This document shows positions 35,619 to 44,561 of a stretch of DNA of 64,000 nt, piece after piece. The first letter of the stretch is position 1; each line of letters opens with the position of its first letter. The DNA is taken from NCBI GenBank assembly GCA_051715425.1, contig JBPXJS010000039.1, forward strand, positions 151,918-215,917. The letters are read 5' to 3'. The notes beneath the pieces are model-generated. The model was not told where the DNA came from. It searched no databases and worked only from the letters and a program-made list of their open reading frames with translations. The position numbers and the translations under genes are program-made. The DNA is from JAJTFA01 sp051715425. GTDB lineage: Bacteria; Bacteroidota; Bacteroidia; UKL13-3.

Positions 35619-36902
35619 ATGACTTCAGATAATAAGAAAAATAACCTCAATGTATTTCTGCTTTTTATGGCTATGCTTAGTTCAAGGGAAAAGAATTATT
35701 TCTGGTTAATGTCGGGTATTAACACATTTTTTCTCCTGGTTATGGTATTTCTGGCAGGGGTTGGATTTTTGCATGGCCTTGCTTTCTGGACCGTTGTAGA
35801 GGCTGCCATTGTTGTATACTATATATACATAAACCGCATGTCGCGCAAAACCAAAAAGCGGGAGTGGATTGATGCCATTGCTTTTGCAGTAGTTGCCGCA
35901 ACTCTTATTCGTACTTTTTTCATAGAAGCGTATACTATTCCTACCTCTTCCATGGAGAAATCGCTGCTTGTTGGAGATTTTTTGTTTGTAAGTAAGGTTA
36001 ATTATGGGGCACGCACACCAATGACACCCATTTCTTTCCCGTTTGCACACAATACCTTGCCACTGGTATCAGCCAAATCTTATCTGGAGTGGTTTAGTAT
36101 GCCTTATTACCGCTTACCCGGATTTCAAAAAATTAAAAACAATGATGTGGTGGTTTTTAACTACCCTTTTGAAGACGGAAGGCCGGTTGATAAGAAGGAA
36201 AATTATATTAAGCGATGCCTGGCCATTCCGGGAGATTCTATAAAAATTATTGATCAGCAGGTTTATATTAACAATGTGCCTGCCAAGAACCCGGAGAAAA
36301 TGCAGTTTAAGTATTATGTGAAGCTAAGTGGTCCCGGACTAACTGAGGAAACCATAAGGGAAAATGATATTACTGAGTTCAGCAGTTTATCCAATCAGGG
36401 AGATTTTGATTTTACGTTGACCAAAAAGGCTAAATCGGTATTAAAATCAAAACCATATGTTGCAGCAATTGATCCGGTATTACAGCCTAAAGGGGTATTT
36501 ATGAATTATATATTTCCTTACAGGCAGGAGTTGGCCTGGAACGTAGATAATTACGGGCCGCTTTACGTACCCAAAAAAGGCGATGTGATTAAGCTGGACG
36601 CCATTAACTATTGGATATACGAGCGCGCTATAAAAACCTATGAGAACAACCCAACTTTTACCATGACAGATGGGAAGTTTTATCTGGATAATAAGGAGAT
36701 TACTTCATACACCTTTAAGTACGATTATTATTTTATGATGGGCGATAACCGCCATAATTCAGCCGATTCCCGTTTTTGGGGATTTGTACCAGAAGATCAT
36801 ATTGTAGGAAAAGCCCTTTTCATTTGGTTGAGTCTGGATCCAAATGCTCCAAATATTTTCAAGAAGGTAAGGTGGAAACGGTTGTTCAGGGGTATTAATT
36901 AA
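35619..36902 (+). CDS. lepB: signal peptidase I
   Basis: 427 residues, longer than the 250-320 of most bacteria because of an insertion between the catalytic blocks, as is common in Bacteroidota. Membrane segments lie at about 33-72 and 85-100. The catalytic Ser is S111 in YTIPTSSMEKSLLVGD, and the Lys-containing block is NYIKRCLAIPGDSI; the third block is MMGDNRHNSADSRFWGFV. It cleaves Sec signal peptides of secreted proteins, such as those in this window. It follows dapB by 86 bp. Confidence 0.95.
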   Translation: MTSDNKKNNLNVFLLFMAMLSSREKNYFWLMSGINTFFLLVMVFLAGVGFLHGLAFWTVVEAAIVVYYIYINRMSRKTKKREWIDAIAFAVVAATLIRTFFIEAYTIPTSSMEKSLLVGDFLFVSKVNYGARTPMTPISFPFAHNTLPLVSAKSYLEWFSMPYYRLPGFQKIKNNDVVVFNYPFEDGRPVDKKENYIKRCLAIPGDSIKIIDQQVYINNVPAKNPEKMQFKYYVKLSGPGLTEETIRENDITEFSSLSNQGDFDFTLTKKAKSVLKSKPYVAAIDPVLQPKGVFMNYIFPYRQELAWNVDNYGPLYVPKKGDVIKLDAINYWIYERAIKTYENNPTFTMTDGKFYLDNKEITSYTFKYDYYFMMGDNRHNSADSRFWGFVPEDHIVGKALFIWLSLDPNAPNIFKKVRWKRLFRGIN

Positions 36903-36910
36903 ACATAAAA

Positions 36911-36940
36911 AAAGCTGCACGATTAATGCAGCTTTTTTTT
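36911..36940. terminator. bidirectional terminator between lepB and accC
   Basis: AAAGCTGCA (36911-36919) and TGCAGCTTT (36927-36935) form a perfect 9-bp stem with a 7-nt loop. An A run lies before it and a T run after it, so it can stop both the convergent lepB and accC transcripts. Confidence 0.88.
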
Positions 36941-36958
36941 ATGCGATACAAAGAATAA

Positions 36959-38305
36959 TTACTTATTCATATCAAACGTATTCATAAATGCGGTAGTAAA
37001 GTTACCGGCTTTAAAGTCTTCATTTTGCATAAGTTTAATATGCAGTGGAATGGTTGTTTTTAATCCAGGTCCTTCAATGATAAACTCACCAAGGGCTCTC
37101 TCCATTTTAATAATTGCTTCTTCGCGTGTTTGGGCAAACACGATCAGCTTTGCAATCATAGAGTCGTAGTTGGAGGGAATGGTATAACCTGCGTATACAT
37201 GGGTATCTACACGAACGCCATTTCCACCGGGTTTGTGCAGGTACTCAATTTTGCCGGGCGTTGGCCTGAAATTATTCATTGGATCTTCTGCATTAATACG
37301 GCACTCAATGGCATGGCGCATAGGAAAATAGTTTCGGCCACTGATTGGAACACCTGCAGCAATTAAGATTTGTTCTTTTACCAGATCATAATTAATTACC
37401 TCTTCTGTTACCGGATGTTCAACCTGTATACGGGTATTCATTTCCATGAAATAGAAGTTACGGTGTTTATCTACCAGAAACTCTATCGTTCCCAGACCTT
37501 CGTAGTTAATGGCTTTGGCTCCTGCAATGGCAGCTTCACCCATTTTTTCGCGTAGTTCGGTAGTAATAAACGGAGATGGCGATTCTTCTACCAGTTTCTG
37601 GTGTCTGCGTTGAATGGAACAATCTCTTTCAGAAAGGTGGCAAACATTTCCATATTGGTCACCGGCAAGTTGTATTTCAATATGGCGTGGTTCTTCCACA
37701 TATTTCTCCATATAGATACCATCGTTACCAAATGCAGCAGCGGCTTCCTGCTTGGCACTATCCCAGTGGCGTTCAAACTCCTCATCATTCCAGATAATGC
37801 GCATACCGCGGCCACCACCACCGGCAGTAGCTTTAATAATTACAGGGTATCCAATACCTTTAGCCAGCTCGCGTCCCTGATCTGCGCTATCAAGCAAACC
37901 TTCTGATCCGGGAATTACCGGAACACCAGCTTTTTTCATGGTATCCTTGGCACTTGCTTTATCTCCCATGGCATTAATCATCTCAGGAGAGGCTCCAATA
38001 AATTTAATTCCGTGGTCTCTGCAGATCTGAGAGAACTTGGCATTTTCAGAAAGAAAGCCGTATCCAGGGTGTATGGCATCTGCATTGGTTATTTCGGCAG
38101 CTGCTATTATATTAGGAATATTCAGGTAAGAAAGGTTAGAAGGAGGCGGGCCTATACAAACAGCTTCATCAGCAAACCTCACATGCAAACTATCTTTATC
38201 GGCAGTAGAGTATACGGCAACAGTTTTTATTCCCATTTCACGGGCTGTGCGGATTACACGAAGTGCAATTTCTCCACGATTGGCAATCAGTATCTTCTTA
38301 AACAT
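36959..38305 (-). CDS. accC: acetyl-CoA carboxylase, biotin carboxylase subunit
   Basis: 448 residues, ATP-grasp fold. The start is KILIANRGEIALRVIRTAREMG; the ATP-binding loop is KATAGGGGRGMRI; further family motifs are ERDCSIQRRHQKLVEE and EMNTRIQVEHPVTE. It carboxylates biotin on AccB (38384-38875), the first half of malonyl-CoA formation. It lies 78 bp after accB, with a hairpin in between. Confidence 0.97.
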   Translation of the reverse strand: MFKKILIANRGEIALRVIRTAREMGIKTVAVYSTADKDSLHVRFADEAVCIGPPPSNLSYLNIPNIIAAAEITNADAIHPGYGFLSENAKFSQICRDHGIKFIGASPEMINAMGDKASAKDTMKKAGVPVIPGSEGLLDSADQGRELAKGIGYPVIIKATAGGGGRGMRIIWNDEEFERHWDSAKQEAAAAFGNDGIYMEKYVEEPRHIEIQLAGDQYGNVCHLSERDCSIQRRHQKLVEESPSPFITTELREKMGEAAIAGAKAINYEGLGTIEFLVDKHRNFYFMEMNTRIQVEHPVTEEVINYDLVKEQILIAAGVPISGRNYFPMRHAIECRINAEDPMNNFRPTPGKIEYLHKPGGNGVRVDTHVYAGYTIPSNYDSMIAKLIVFAQTREEAIIKMERALGEFIIEGPGLKTTIPLHIKLMQNEDFKAGNFTTAFMNTFDMNK

Positions 38306-38336
38306 ATAACTTAGTTATTGAACGATATATAAAACA

Positions 38337-38367
38337 AAAGTTGCCAGGTAAACACGCTGACAACTTT
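38337..38367 (-). terminator. possible terminator or attenuator between accB and accC
   Basis: AAAGTTG (38337-38343) and CAACTTT (38361-38367) can pair over 7 bp, with a mismatch and two further pairs inside, followed on the minus strand by TTGTTTTATA. It may lower accC transcript relative to accB. Confidence 0.45.
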
Positions 38368-38383
38368 CTGATTATCTTTAATA

Positions 38384-38875
38384 TTAAGCCGGTTCTACCA
38401 GGAAAAGCGGTTGATCATACTCTACAGGAGAGGCATTTTCAACAAGCACTTTTACAATTTTGCCTGAAACCTCTGCTTCAATTTCGTTAAAAAGTTTCAT
38501 GGCTTCCACGATGCAAAGTACTTTTCCGGGTTTTATCTCATCACCTACCTGAACAAAAGCTGGCTTATCAGGAGTTGATGATTTATAGAAGGTACCGATC
38601 ATTGGAGACTTTATTGTTATCAGATTAGCCCCAGAGAGCGTTTCAGACTTGCTTGCCTGTGCTTCCATTTTTTCTGTAGCAACCTGAGTGGTTTGGGCCG
38701 GAGCAGCAACGGTCATGGTAACCGGAGTTTGCATAGGAGCAGTAGATTGAACGATGGTTGTTTTTTCCTCTGTTTTCTTAATAGAGATCTTAAAATCACC
38801 TCTCTCCACTTCTACTTCTGAAACACCAGCTTCTGATACTAATTTTATGAGTTCTTTAATTTCCTTTAATTCCAT
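38384..38875 (-). CDS. accB: acetyl-CoA carboxylase biotin carboxyl carrier protein
   Basis: 163 residues. The N-terminal helix (MELKEIKELIKLVSE) is followed by a Pro/Ala/Thr-rich flexible linker (about 40-80) and a biotinyl domain starting near 85 with the biotin site CIVEAMKLFNEIEAE; the biotinylated residue is K127. It carries carboxybiotin between AccC and the carboxyltransferase. It lies 70 bp after fabH; efp, often found between the two in this phylum, is absent here. Confidence 0.96.
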   Translation of the reverse strand: MELKEIKELIKLVSEAGVSEVEVERGDFKISIKKTEEKTTIVQSTAPMQTPVTMTVAAPAQTTQVATEKMEAQASKSETLSGANLITIKSPMIGTFYKSSTPDKPAFVQVGDEIKPGKVLCIVEAMKLFNEIEAEVSGKIVKVLVENASPVEYDQPLFLVEPA

Positions 38876-38945
38876 AAGGATTGGGTTTTTTACTTAGTCA
38901 AATGTATTGAAATTTTAAAAAATGGAAAGCTAAAATTTAACCGGA

Positions 38946-39947
38946 TTACGGATTTGCCGTATAGGCCCACTTTATATACATGGCACCCCAGGTAAACCCT
39001 CCTCCAAAAGCAGAGAGAACAAGGTTATCTCCTTTTTTGAGTTGATTTTCCCATTCCCATAGCAATAAGGGAAGAGTACCGTTGGTGGTATTGCCAAAAT
39101 GATCAATATTAATCATTACTTTTTCGCGTCCAAGGCCCATTCTTTCAGCAGTGGCATCAATTATACGAAGGTTAGCCTGATGAGGAACAAGCCAGGTAAC
39201 ATCATCAGATGTGAGGTTGTTCCGTTCCATAATATTGGCAGAAACTTCGGCCATATTTGTTACCGCAAATTTAAATACGGTTTTTCCGTCCTGATACACA
39301 TAATGCTCGCGGGCATCTACGGTTTCATGGGTTGGTGGTTTTAGTGAGCCTCCGGCCTTTTGGTGAAGGTAATGTCTTCCGGAACCATCAATTTTGAGAA
39401 TAGAGTCGATTATTCCGGAACCTTCTTCATTTGGTTCAAGTAACACACAACCCAAGCCATCACCAAAAATAATGCAGGTATTGCGGTCGGTATAATCAAT
39501 AATTGACGACATTTTATCGCCCCCGATTACCACTACTTTTTTGTACTTGCCTGATTCGATAAACTTAGCGCCTGTTTCCAGAGCAAACATAAAACCCGAG
39601 CAGGCAGCAGAGAGGTCGTATCCCCAGGCATTTTTGGCACCTATTTTATCAGCCAGCACGCATGCTGTTGAGGGGAAAATCATATCACCGGTAATGGTGG
39701 CAAAAATAATCAGATCAATTTCTTCGGCTGTAATGCCTCTTTTTTGAAGAAGTCCGTTTACGGCTTCCACGGCCATATCGCTTGTGGCTAGTCCCGGGGT
39801 TTTAAGAATTCTTCTTTCTTTAATACCGGTCCGGGTCATAATCCATTCATCTGAGGTATCAACCAATTTTTCCAAATCGGCATTTGATAACACATCTGGC
39901 GGAACGTACCCGTTTACACAGGTAATGGCTGCTGTGATTTTGTTCAT
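38946..39947 (-). CDS. fabH: beta-ketoacyl-ACP synthase III
   Basis: 333 residues from the ATG at 39947 (MNKITAAITCVNGYVPP), which overlaps the plsX stop as TAATG and gives the normal length; an ATG 51 bp upstream lies within plsX. The catalytic Cys is in DLSAACSGFMFALE, His in LVPHQANLRIIDA and Asn in HFGNTTNGTLPLL. It starts fatty acid chains from acetyl-CoA and malonyl-ACP. Confidence 0.96.
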   Translation of the reverse strand: MNKITAAITCVNGYVPPDVLSNADLEKLVDTSDEWIMTRTGIKERRILKTPGLATSDMAVEAVNGLLQKRGITAEEIDLIIFATITGDMIFPSTACVLADKIGAKNAWGYDLSAACSGFMFALETGAKFIESGKYKKVVVIGGDKMSSIIDYTDRNTCIIFGDGLGCVLLEPNEEGSGIIDSILKIDGSGRHYLHQKAGGSLKPPTHETVDAREHYVYQDGKTVFKFAVTNMAEVSANIMERNNLTSDDVTWLVPHQANLRIIDATAERMGLGREKVMINIDHFGNTTNGTLPLLLWEWENQLKKGDNLVLSAFGGGFTWGAMYIKWAYTANP

Positions 39948-40906
39948 TATGGGAGGGGTAAAACTAGGTTTCTGAATGCTTCCCTGATAATCTCGCACAA
40001 TTTAGAGTCAGTTACATCACGTGCAGAGAGAATCATGTTTTTAAATGCTTTGGCGTTTGAAATACCGTGGCCAATAATAACAGGTGCATTCACTCCGAGA
40101 ATTGGTGTACCACCATAATTCTCATAATTCATTTTATCGAAGTATTCGTCCTGAATACCACGTTTTTTAATGACGTAGTAAACGGATTCAAAAGCTTTTA
40201 AAACAACATTGCCCACAAATCCTTCGCAAACGTAAACATCGGCTTTATCACTTAAAAAATCCCGGCCTTCTACATTTCCTACAAAGTGAAATTGGTTTGA
40301 TTCCTCCATTAGCTGATGTGCAGCTATGGTTACCAGGTTGCCTTTTTCCTTTTCTTCTCCAATGCTCAACAGGCCTATACGTGGATCATCTACCTTAATA
40401 ACATGTTTCATCATTAAAGCACCAAGCACAGCAAACTGATACAGTACATCGGGTTTACAATCGGCATTGGCTCCGGCATCAAGCAGAACACCCAATTTTC
40501 CGTTGGGTTTGGGTATTAAAGCGGTAACACAGGGTCTGATTACACCTTCGATAGGCTTTACAGAAAACATGGCACCAACCAGCATGGCACCGGTATTACC
40601 GGCACTTACAAATGCATCCAGTTGTTTAGTAGCCAGTTGCCTGAAACCCACTGCAATACTGGAATCTTTTTTAGAAGAAATGGCCTTGGTAGGGTGTTCA
40701 CCCATACCAATTACCTCGGTGGTGTGGATAAAATCAAAATCCTCGATGTTGGCACCATTAGACTGAAGCATGGAAATACCTTGTTCCTTATCTCCAACCA
40801 AGACAATACGCTCACCGTTGGTAAGCACTTGTTTGGCTTGTATGGCTCCGGCTATGGCTTCTCTGGGGGCATAATCACCCCCCATAATGTCAAATCCGAT
40901 TCTCAT
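39947..40906 (-). CDS. plsX: phosphate acyltransferase PlsX
   Basis: 319 residues. Family motifs are GFDIMGGDYAPREAIAGA at the start, SAGNTGAMLVGA, LLDAGANADCKP and VCEGFVGNVVLKAFES. It makes acyl-phosphate from acyl-ACP for phospholipid synthesis. It lies 23 bp after rpmF and is coupled to fabH by TAATG. Confidence 0.96.
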   Translation of the reverse strand: MRIGFDIMGGDYAPREAIAGAIQAKQVLTNGERIVLVGDKEQGISMLQSNGANIEDFDFIHTTEVIGMGEHPTKAISSKKDSSIAVGFRQLATKQLDAFVSAGNTGAMLVGAMFSVKPIEGVIRPCVTALIPKPNGKLGVLLDAGANADCKPDVLYQFAVLGALMMKHVIKVDDPRIGLLSIGEEKEKGNLVTIAAHQLMEESNQFHFVGNVEGRDFLSDKADVYVCEGFVGNVVLKAFESVYYVIKKRGIQDEYFDKMNYENYGGTPILGVNAPVIIGHGISNAKAFKNMILSARDVTDSKLCEIIREAFRNLVLPLP

Positions 40907-40929
40907 TCATTAAGTGTTTGGCAAAACAA

Positions 40930-41115
40930 TTATACATCTTTTTTCATATCAGGAAAAACAAGTTTTCCCTTGTAGTAACCGTCAGCAGTTACTCTATGTC
41001 TAAGATGTGTTTCGCCCGATGTAGAATCTACTGATAATGTAGGTGCTACACCTTTGTAGTGTGTCCTTCTCTTGTCTCTGCGAGAGTTTGACATTTTGCG
41101 TTTTGGATTAGGCAT
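40930..41115 (-). CDS. rpmF: 50S ribosomal protein L32
   Basis: 61 residues with the family start MPNPKRKMSNSRRDKRRTHYK. The four Cys of the zinc ribbon are absent (the region reads SVDSTSGETHLRHRVTADGYYKG), so this is a zinc-independent form, as known in Bacteroidota. It is in the classic DUF177-rpmF-plsX-fabH order. Confidence 0.96.
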   Translation of the reverse strand: MPNPKRKMSNSRRDKRRTHYKGVAPTLSVDSTSGETHLRHRVTADGYYKGKLVFPDMKKDV

Positions 41116-41131
41116 ATTGGTATATATCTAT

Positions 41132-41653
41132 TTAGTTAAACATTCCTTTTAATTTGTCCCACCTTGGGTCACCGGTTTCTGTATCTGCATCTTCGCCAGT
41201 CTGAACTTCTTTCAGTTTCTGCATTAGTTCTGCGTTACAATCCTTGTTGCCCAAAGAACAGGTTTTTTTTATCGGTATGCTGAGAACGAGACACTCGTAC
41301 AGGTATTGCCTCAGGTCATAATCAATTGATTGAGGCGTAATGTACACGATTTCATCATCATCATACCTTTCTGTTTCGCTTATCTTCAGAATCAGGTTGA
41401 AATCACTGTTTACAGGCATTTCAAACTCATCCAAACAAACATCACAGGTTGTTTTTACCTTTCCTTTCAGTAGAAACTTCAGGTCATACATGGTTTCTGT
41501 TTTAAACAGTTGCAGGTATGCCATTACGTTTGCTTCCAGAAGCGATTGAGTATCTACAGACTGAATAAATTCAGTATTGATTACAAACTCGTATTGGTTT
41601 TCACCGGTACGCAGCTTGTTAAACTCAATGATATAATCTTTCGGCCTCAGCAT
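41132..41653 (-). CDS. DUF177/YceD family protein
   Basis: 173 residues from the ATG at 41653 (MLRPKDYIIEFNKLR); an ATG six codons upstream is possible. The family block is TTCDVCLDEFEMPVNSDFNLIL, followed by an acidic segment and YDLRQYLYECLVLSIPIKKTC. Relatives are thought to act in ribosomal RNA or large-subunit assembly, and the gene almost always precedes rpmF, here by 16 bp. It is the first gene of the fatty acid operon. Confidence 0.88.
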   Translation of the reverse strand: MLRPKDYIIEFNKLRTGENQYEFVINTEFIQSVDTQSLLEANVMAYLQLFKTETMYDLKFLLKGKVKTTCDVCLDEFEMPVNSDFNLILKISETERYDDDEIVYITPQSIDYDLRQYLYECLVLSIPIKKTCSLGNKDCNAELMQKLKEVQTGEDADTETGDPRWDKLKGMFN

Positions 41654-41858
41654 TCTACGGAAAGCCGGCAAAGATATGACTTTCGGATAAAAATTCCTTA
41701 GAAACTTAAAATTGTATTATTTACAGCTTTCAGGTTTTGTAAGTGCCTGATTATTTGAAATAAACAAGACCTGTGATACCGGCAATATATAAATTTAAAG
41801 AGGAAAGCGGAAACGACACGGGCATAAGTGAAAATTTCTTCAATCCATTTTAACTTCC

Positions 41859-41866
41859 TATATTTG
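41859..41866 (+). promoter_or_regulatory. putative -7 box for the alanine dehydrogenase-like gene
   Basis: TATATTTG fits TAnnTTTG exactly and lies 20 bp before the ATG at 41887, in the 233-bp space between divergent genes. No good -33 box was found. Confidence 0.42.
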
Positions 41867-41886
41867 GGAACCTTTTACACAAGCTT

Positions 41887-43113
41887 ATGGAAGAAGTATC
41901 GAAGTTGGGATTTACAGAACTGGCCAGGCAGGCATCATTACAACCCAAAGAGGCCTTGCTTGAAATAAAGAAACCCGGAAACACCCTTTTTATTGCGGTA
42001 CCAAAAGAAACTACCCTTCAGGAGCACAGGGTGGCGCTAACACCATCATCTGTAAACCTGCTGGTAAATACCGGTAATGAGGTTTGGATTGAAACAGGGG
42101 CAGGGAGTGAAGCCCATTTTTCGGATAAAGATTACAGCGAGGCCGGAGCAAAAATTTGTTTCAGCAAGGAAGAATTGTTTAAAGCAGATATTATAGTAAA
42201 AGTAGAACCACCAACGGATGAGGAGATTAAACTGCTGAAACCTCAGCAATTGCTGGTCTCTGCCATACAATTAAGCAATAAATCAGAGAAATACATCCGT
42301 TCCCTGATGGAAAAGAAGATAACCGCCATTGCTTTTGAATACCTCAAATCCAGTGATGATATTTATCCTATTGTGAGGAGCATGAGTGAAATAGCAGGAA
42401 CTTCTTCGATTGCCGTAGCTTCTGAATACTTATGTTCTACCCGTGGCGGAAAGGGTGAAATGCTTGGTGGAGTAACCGGAATACCGCCAACAGAAATAGT
42501 GGTAATTGGAGCTGGCACAGTAGGTGAATATGCCGCAAGGGCAGCCCTGGGTGTTGGCGCAAGTGTTAAGGTATTTGATAATTCGCTTGAAAAACTGAGA
42601 AGGCTGCAAAATAACCTTGGTGTAAAAATATTTACCTCCCTGCTTAATCCTAAAATACTCAGTAAGGCATTAACTACGGCAGATGTAGCCATTGGCTGTT
42701 TATGGAGTGAGGAGGGCAGAAGCCCAACCGTTGTTACCGAAGAAATGGTGAGTAAGATGAAGCAACGTTCTGTGATAGTGGATATTTGTATAGATCAGGG
42801 CGGTTGTTTTGAAACATCGGAAATAACCACCCACGATAAACCCATTTTTGTGAAACATGATGTGATTCACTATTGTGTGCCGAATATTTCATCCAGGGTA
42901 AGCAGAACAGCGAGTTATGCCCTGAGCAATATTCTTAGTCCTATTCTGGTAGATATTGCAGAGGCCGGTTCCATTACATCCTATATATGGGAACATGCTG
43001 CAGCCCGCAACGGGGTTTATATTTATAAAGGAAACCTCACCAATAAGCATATTGGTAAACGTTTAAATATTTACCACAAGGATATTGACCTGCTGATAGC
43101 CGCGCACGCCTAA
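41887..43113 (+). CDS. alanine dehydrogenase/transhydrogenase-type NAD(P) protein
   Basis: 408 residues. The N-terminal substrate domain has IAVPKETTLQEHRVALTPSS, as in alanine dehydrogenase and the transhydrogenase alpha subunit. The Rossmann domain has VVIGAGTVGEYAARAALGVGASV at about 205-227, then VDICIDQGGCFETSE. It probably interconverts alanine and pyruvate with NAD, but the first 35 residues extend beyond the usual start and the identity of the amino acid is inferred. It converges with the O-antigen ligase gene (4-bp overlap of the ends). Confidence 0.85.
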   Translation: MEEVSKLGFTELARQASLQPKEALLEIKKPGNTLFIAVPKETTLQEHRVALTPSSVNLLVNTGNEVWIETGAGSEAHFSDKDYSEAGAKICFSKEELFKADIIVKVEPPTDEEIKLLKPQQLLVSAIQLSNKSEKYIRSLMEKKITAIAFEYLKSSDDIYPIVRSMSEIAGTSSIAVASEYLCSTRGGKGEMLGGVTGIPPTEIVVIGAGTVGEYAARAALGVGASVKVFDNSLEKLRRLQNNLGVKIFTSLLNPKILSKALTTADVAIGCLWSEEGRSPTVVTEEMVSKMKQRSVIVDICIDQGGCFETSEITTHDKPIFVKHDVIHYCVPNISSRVSRTASYALSNILSPILVDIAEAGSITSYIWEHAAARNGVYIYKGNLTNKHIGKRLNIYHKDIDLLIAAHA

Positions 43114-44549
43114 GAATTGTTTTTCTTTTCAGGGTTATGATAGAGGTCTAATGCCGTAAGCATGGCAAACCCTCCCCACCATAAAATGGCAATTTTATCG
43201 GTTTCGCTGTAGTTGTTCATTACCCCGTGAACATAATAAGTAATTAATGCCAGCATAATGGCCAAAGCCATATAACGTACCCTTGCTTTGGAAGCGGTAT
43301 AATACAACCTGAAAGCGGTACTAAGCGTGTAATAAACCATAAGCAATACGGTTAATAACCCAAGTAAGCCCGATTCGCAAAGAGGGCCCAAGTATTCGCT
43401 GTGGGAGTTGCCTCCATCCCCAAAATTGGTGCTGATAACGGTTTGGTATTGGCTAAGCTGAAATGGGGCATATACAAATGAATAAGTACCGGGGCCGTAG
43501 CCAACAACCGGTCTTTCTTCAAACATTTTCCAGGCGCATATCCAGCGGTTTATCCTCTCCGCATTTGAGGCATCAGTATTAATATTGGAAACAGACCTGA
43601 AATGTTCTGCAAAGTCTTTGGACGATTCGTCATCGTTTTTGGAAAGCAGGTAAGTGATTTCGCTCTGGAAGATAAAAAAGAGCGAAATACCACTGAAAAG
43701 CATGATGAGGATGGTATTGAATTTAATACGCAGCAATAATGGAACAAGAGCAGCTACCGCCACAGCAATGCTAATCCATGAAGCCCTTGTGAAGGAGTAA
43801 ATAAGCCCAATAACGAGAATGATAAAAAAAGCAATGGCCGAAAACCAGGCAATATTATTCAGGTGAAATCTGGAACGAAACAGAATGAAAATGGCAGTAA
43901 CCGGTATAAAAAAGGCAATAGCTGCCCCGTAAACGCCATGGGCAACATAAAAGGGTTTGGTTATTTCAAAAGAAAACTGCTGATCGAAATTATATGCGCT
44001 ATGCTGATAGAGGGTCCATAAAACCGCAAATATGAGCGGAATTAAATAGAGCCAAAGGTAAAGGGTGATATGGCTGAATTTTTTAAACAGCACTACGCCA
44101 AGGAAATAAAACACAACCACAAACCAAAAGCGGGAAAGAAAATACTTAAAGGAAACAAAAGGAAGTTCACTGGAAAAAACCGTAACCAGCATCCAGGCCA
44201 TATTGATTAGAATAACTATGGTAATAGGATGTTTAAAAACACGGTAATCATATTCACTGTAAATAATAAACTTAAGCACTGCAAGGCACATAATGAGCAT
44301 AATTAAAGGCTCATCAGGCAGGCTCAATCCTAGTCCCATACCAACATTGTCGATATTTACAGAGAGAGGAACAAGAAAACAAAGAATAAGAAGAACGGTA
44401 TCCAGTTTAAACAGAACCAGAAAAGCAAAAATGAGAATATAGGGGAGCAGGTTTACCCACATAAAATCCATTGCAATGGCAACAGAATTGATGGCTATAA
44501 ATAAAAAGCTGAGCCAGTAAAAAAGTTTATGTTTGATTACCTGATCCAA
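43110..44549 (-). CDS. O-antigen ligase/polymerase family membrane protein (WaaL/Wzy type)
   Basis: 479 residues with about ten to twelve hydrophobic segments spread over the length. The Wzy_C-type region, after a large loop (about 305-370, NTDASNAERINRWICAWKMFEERP), has GYGPGTYSFVYAPF and NSHSEYLGPLCESGLLGLL, which mark ligases and polymerases of surface polysaccharide. It follows the Wzz-like and flippase genes on the same strand. Whether it joins or extends chains cannot be told. Confidence 0.83.
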   Translation of the reverse strand: MDQVIKHKLFYWLSFLFIAINSVAIAMDFMWVNLLPYILIFAFLVLFKLDTVLLILCFLVPLSVNIDNVGMGLGLSLPDEPLIMLIMCLAVLKFIIYSEYDYRVFKHPITIVILINMAWMLVTVFSSELPFVSFKYFLSRFWFVVVFYFLGVVLFKKFSHITLYLWLYLIPLIFAVLWTLYQHSAYNFDQQFSFEITKPFYVAHGVYGAAIAFFIPVTAIFILFRSRFHLNNIAWFSAIAFFIILVIGLIYSFTRASWISIAVAVAALVPLLLRIKFNTILIMLFSGISLFFIFQSEITYLLSKNDDESSKDFAEHFRSVSNINTDASNAERINRWICAWKMFEERPVVGYGPGTYSFVYAPFQLSQYQTVISTNFGDGGNSHSEYLGPLCESGLLGLLTVLLMVYYTLSTAFRLYYTASKARVRYMALAIMLALITYYVHGVMNNYSETDKIAILWWGGFAMLTALDLYHNPEKKNNS

Positions 44550-44561
44550 GGATAAGATATC

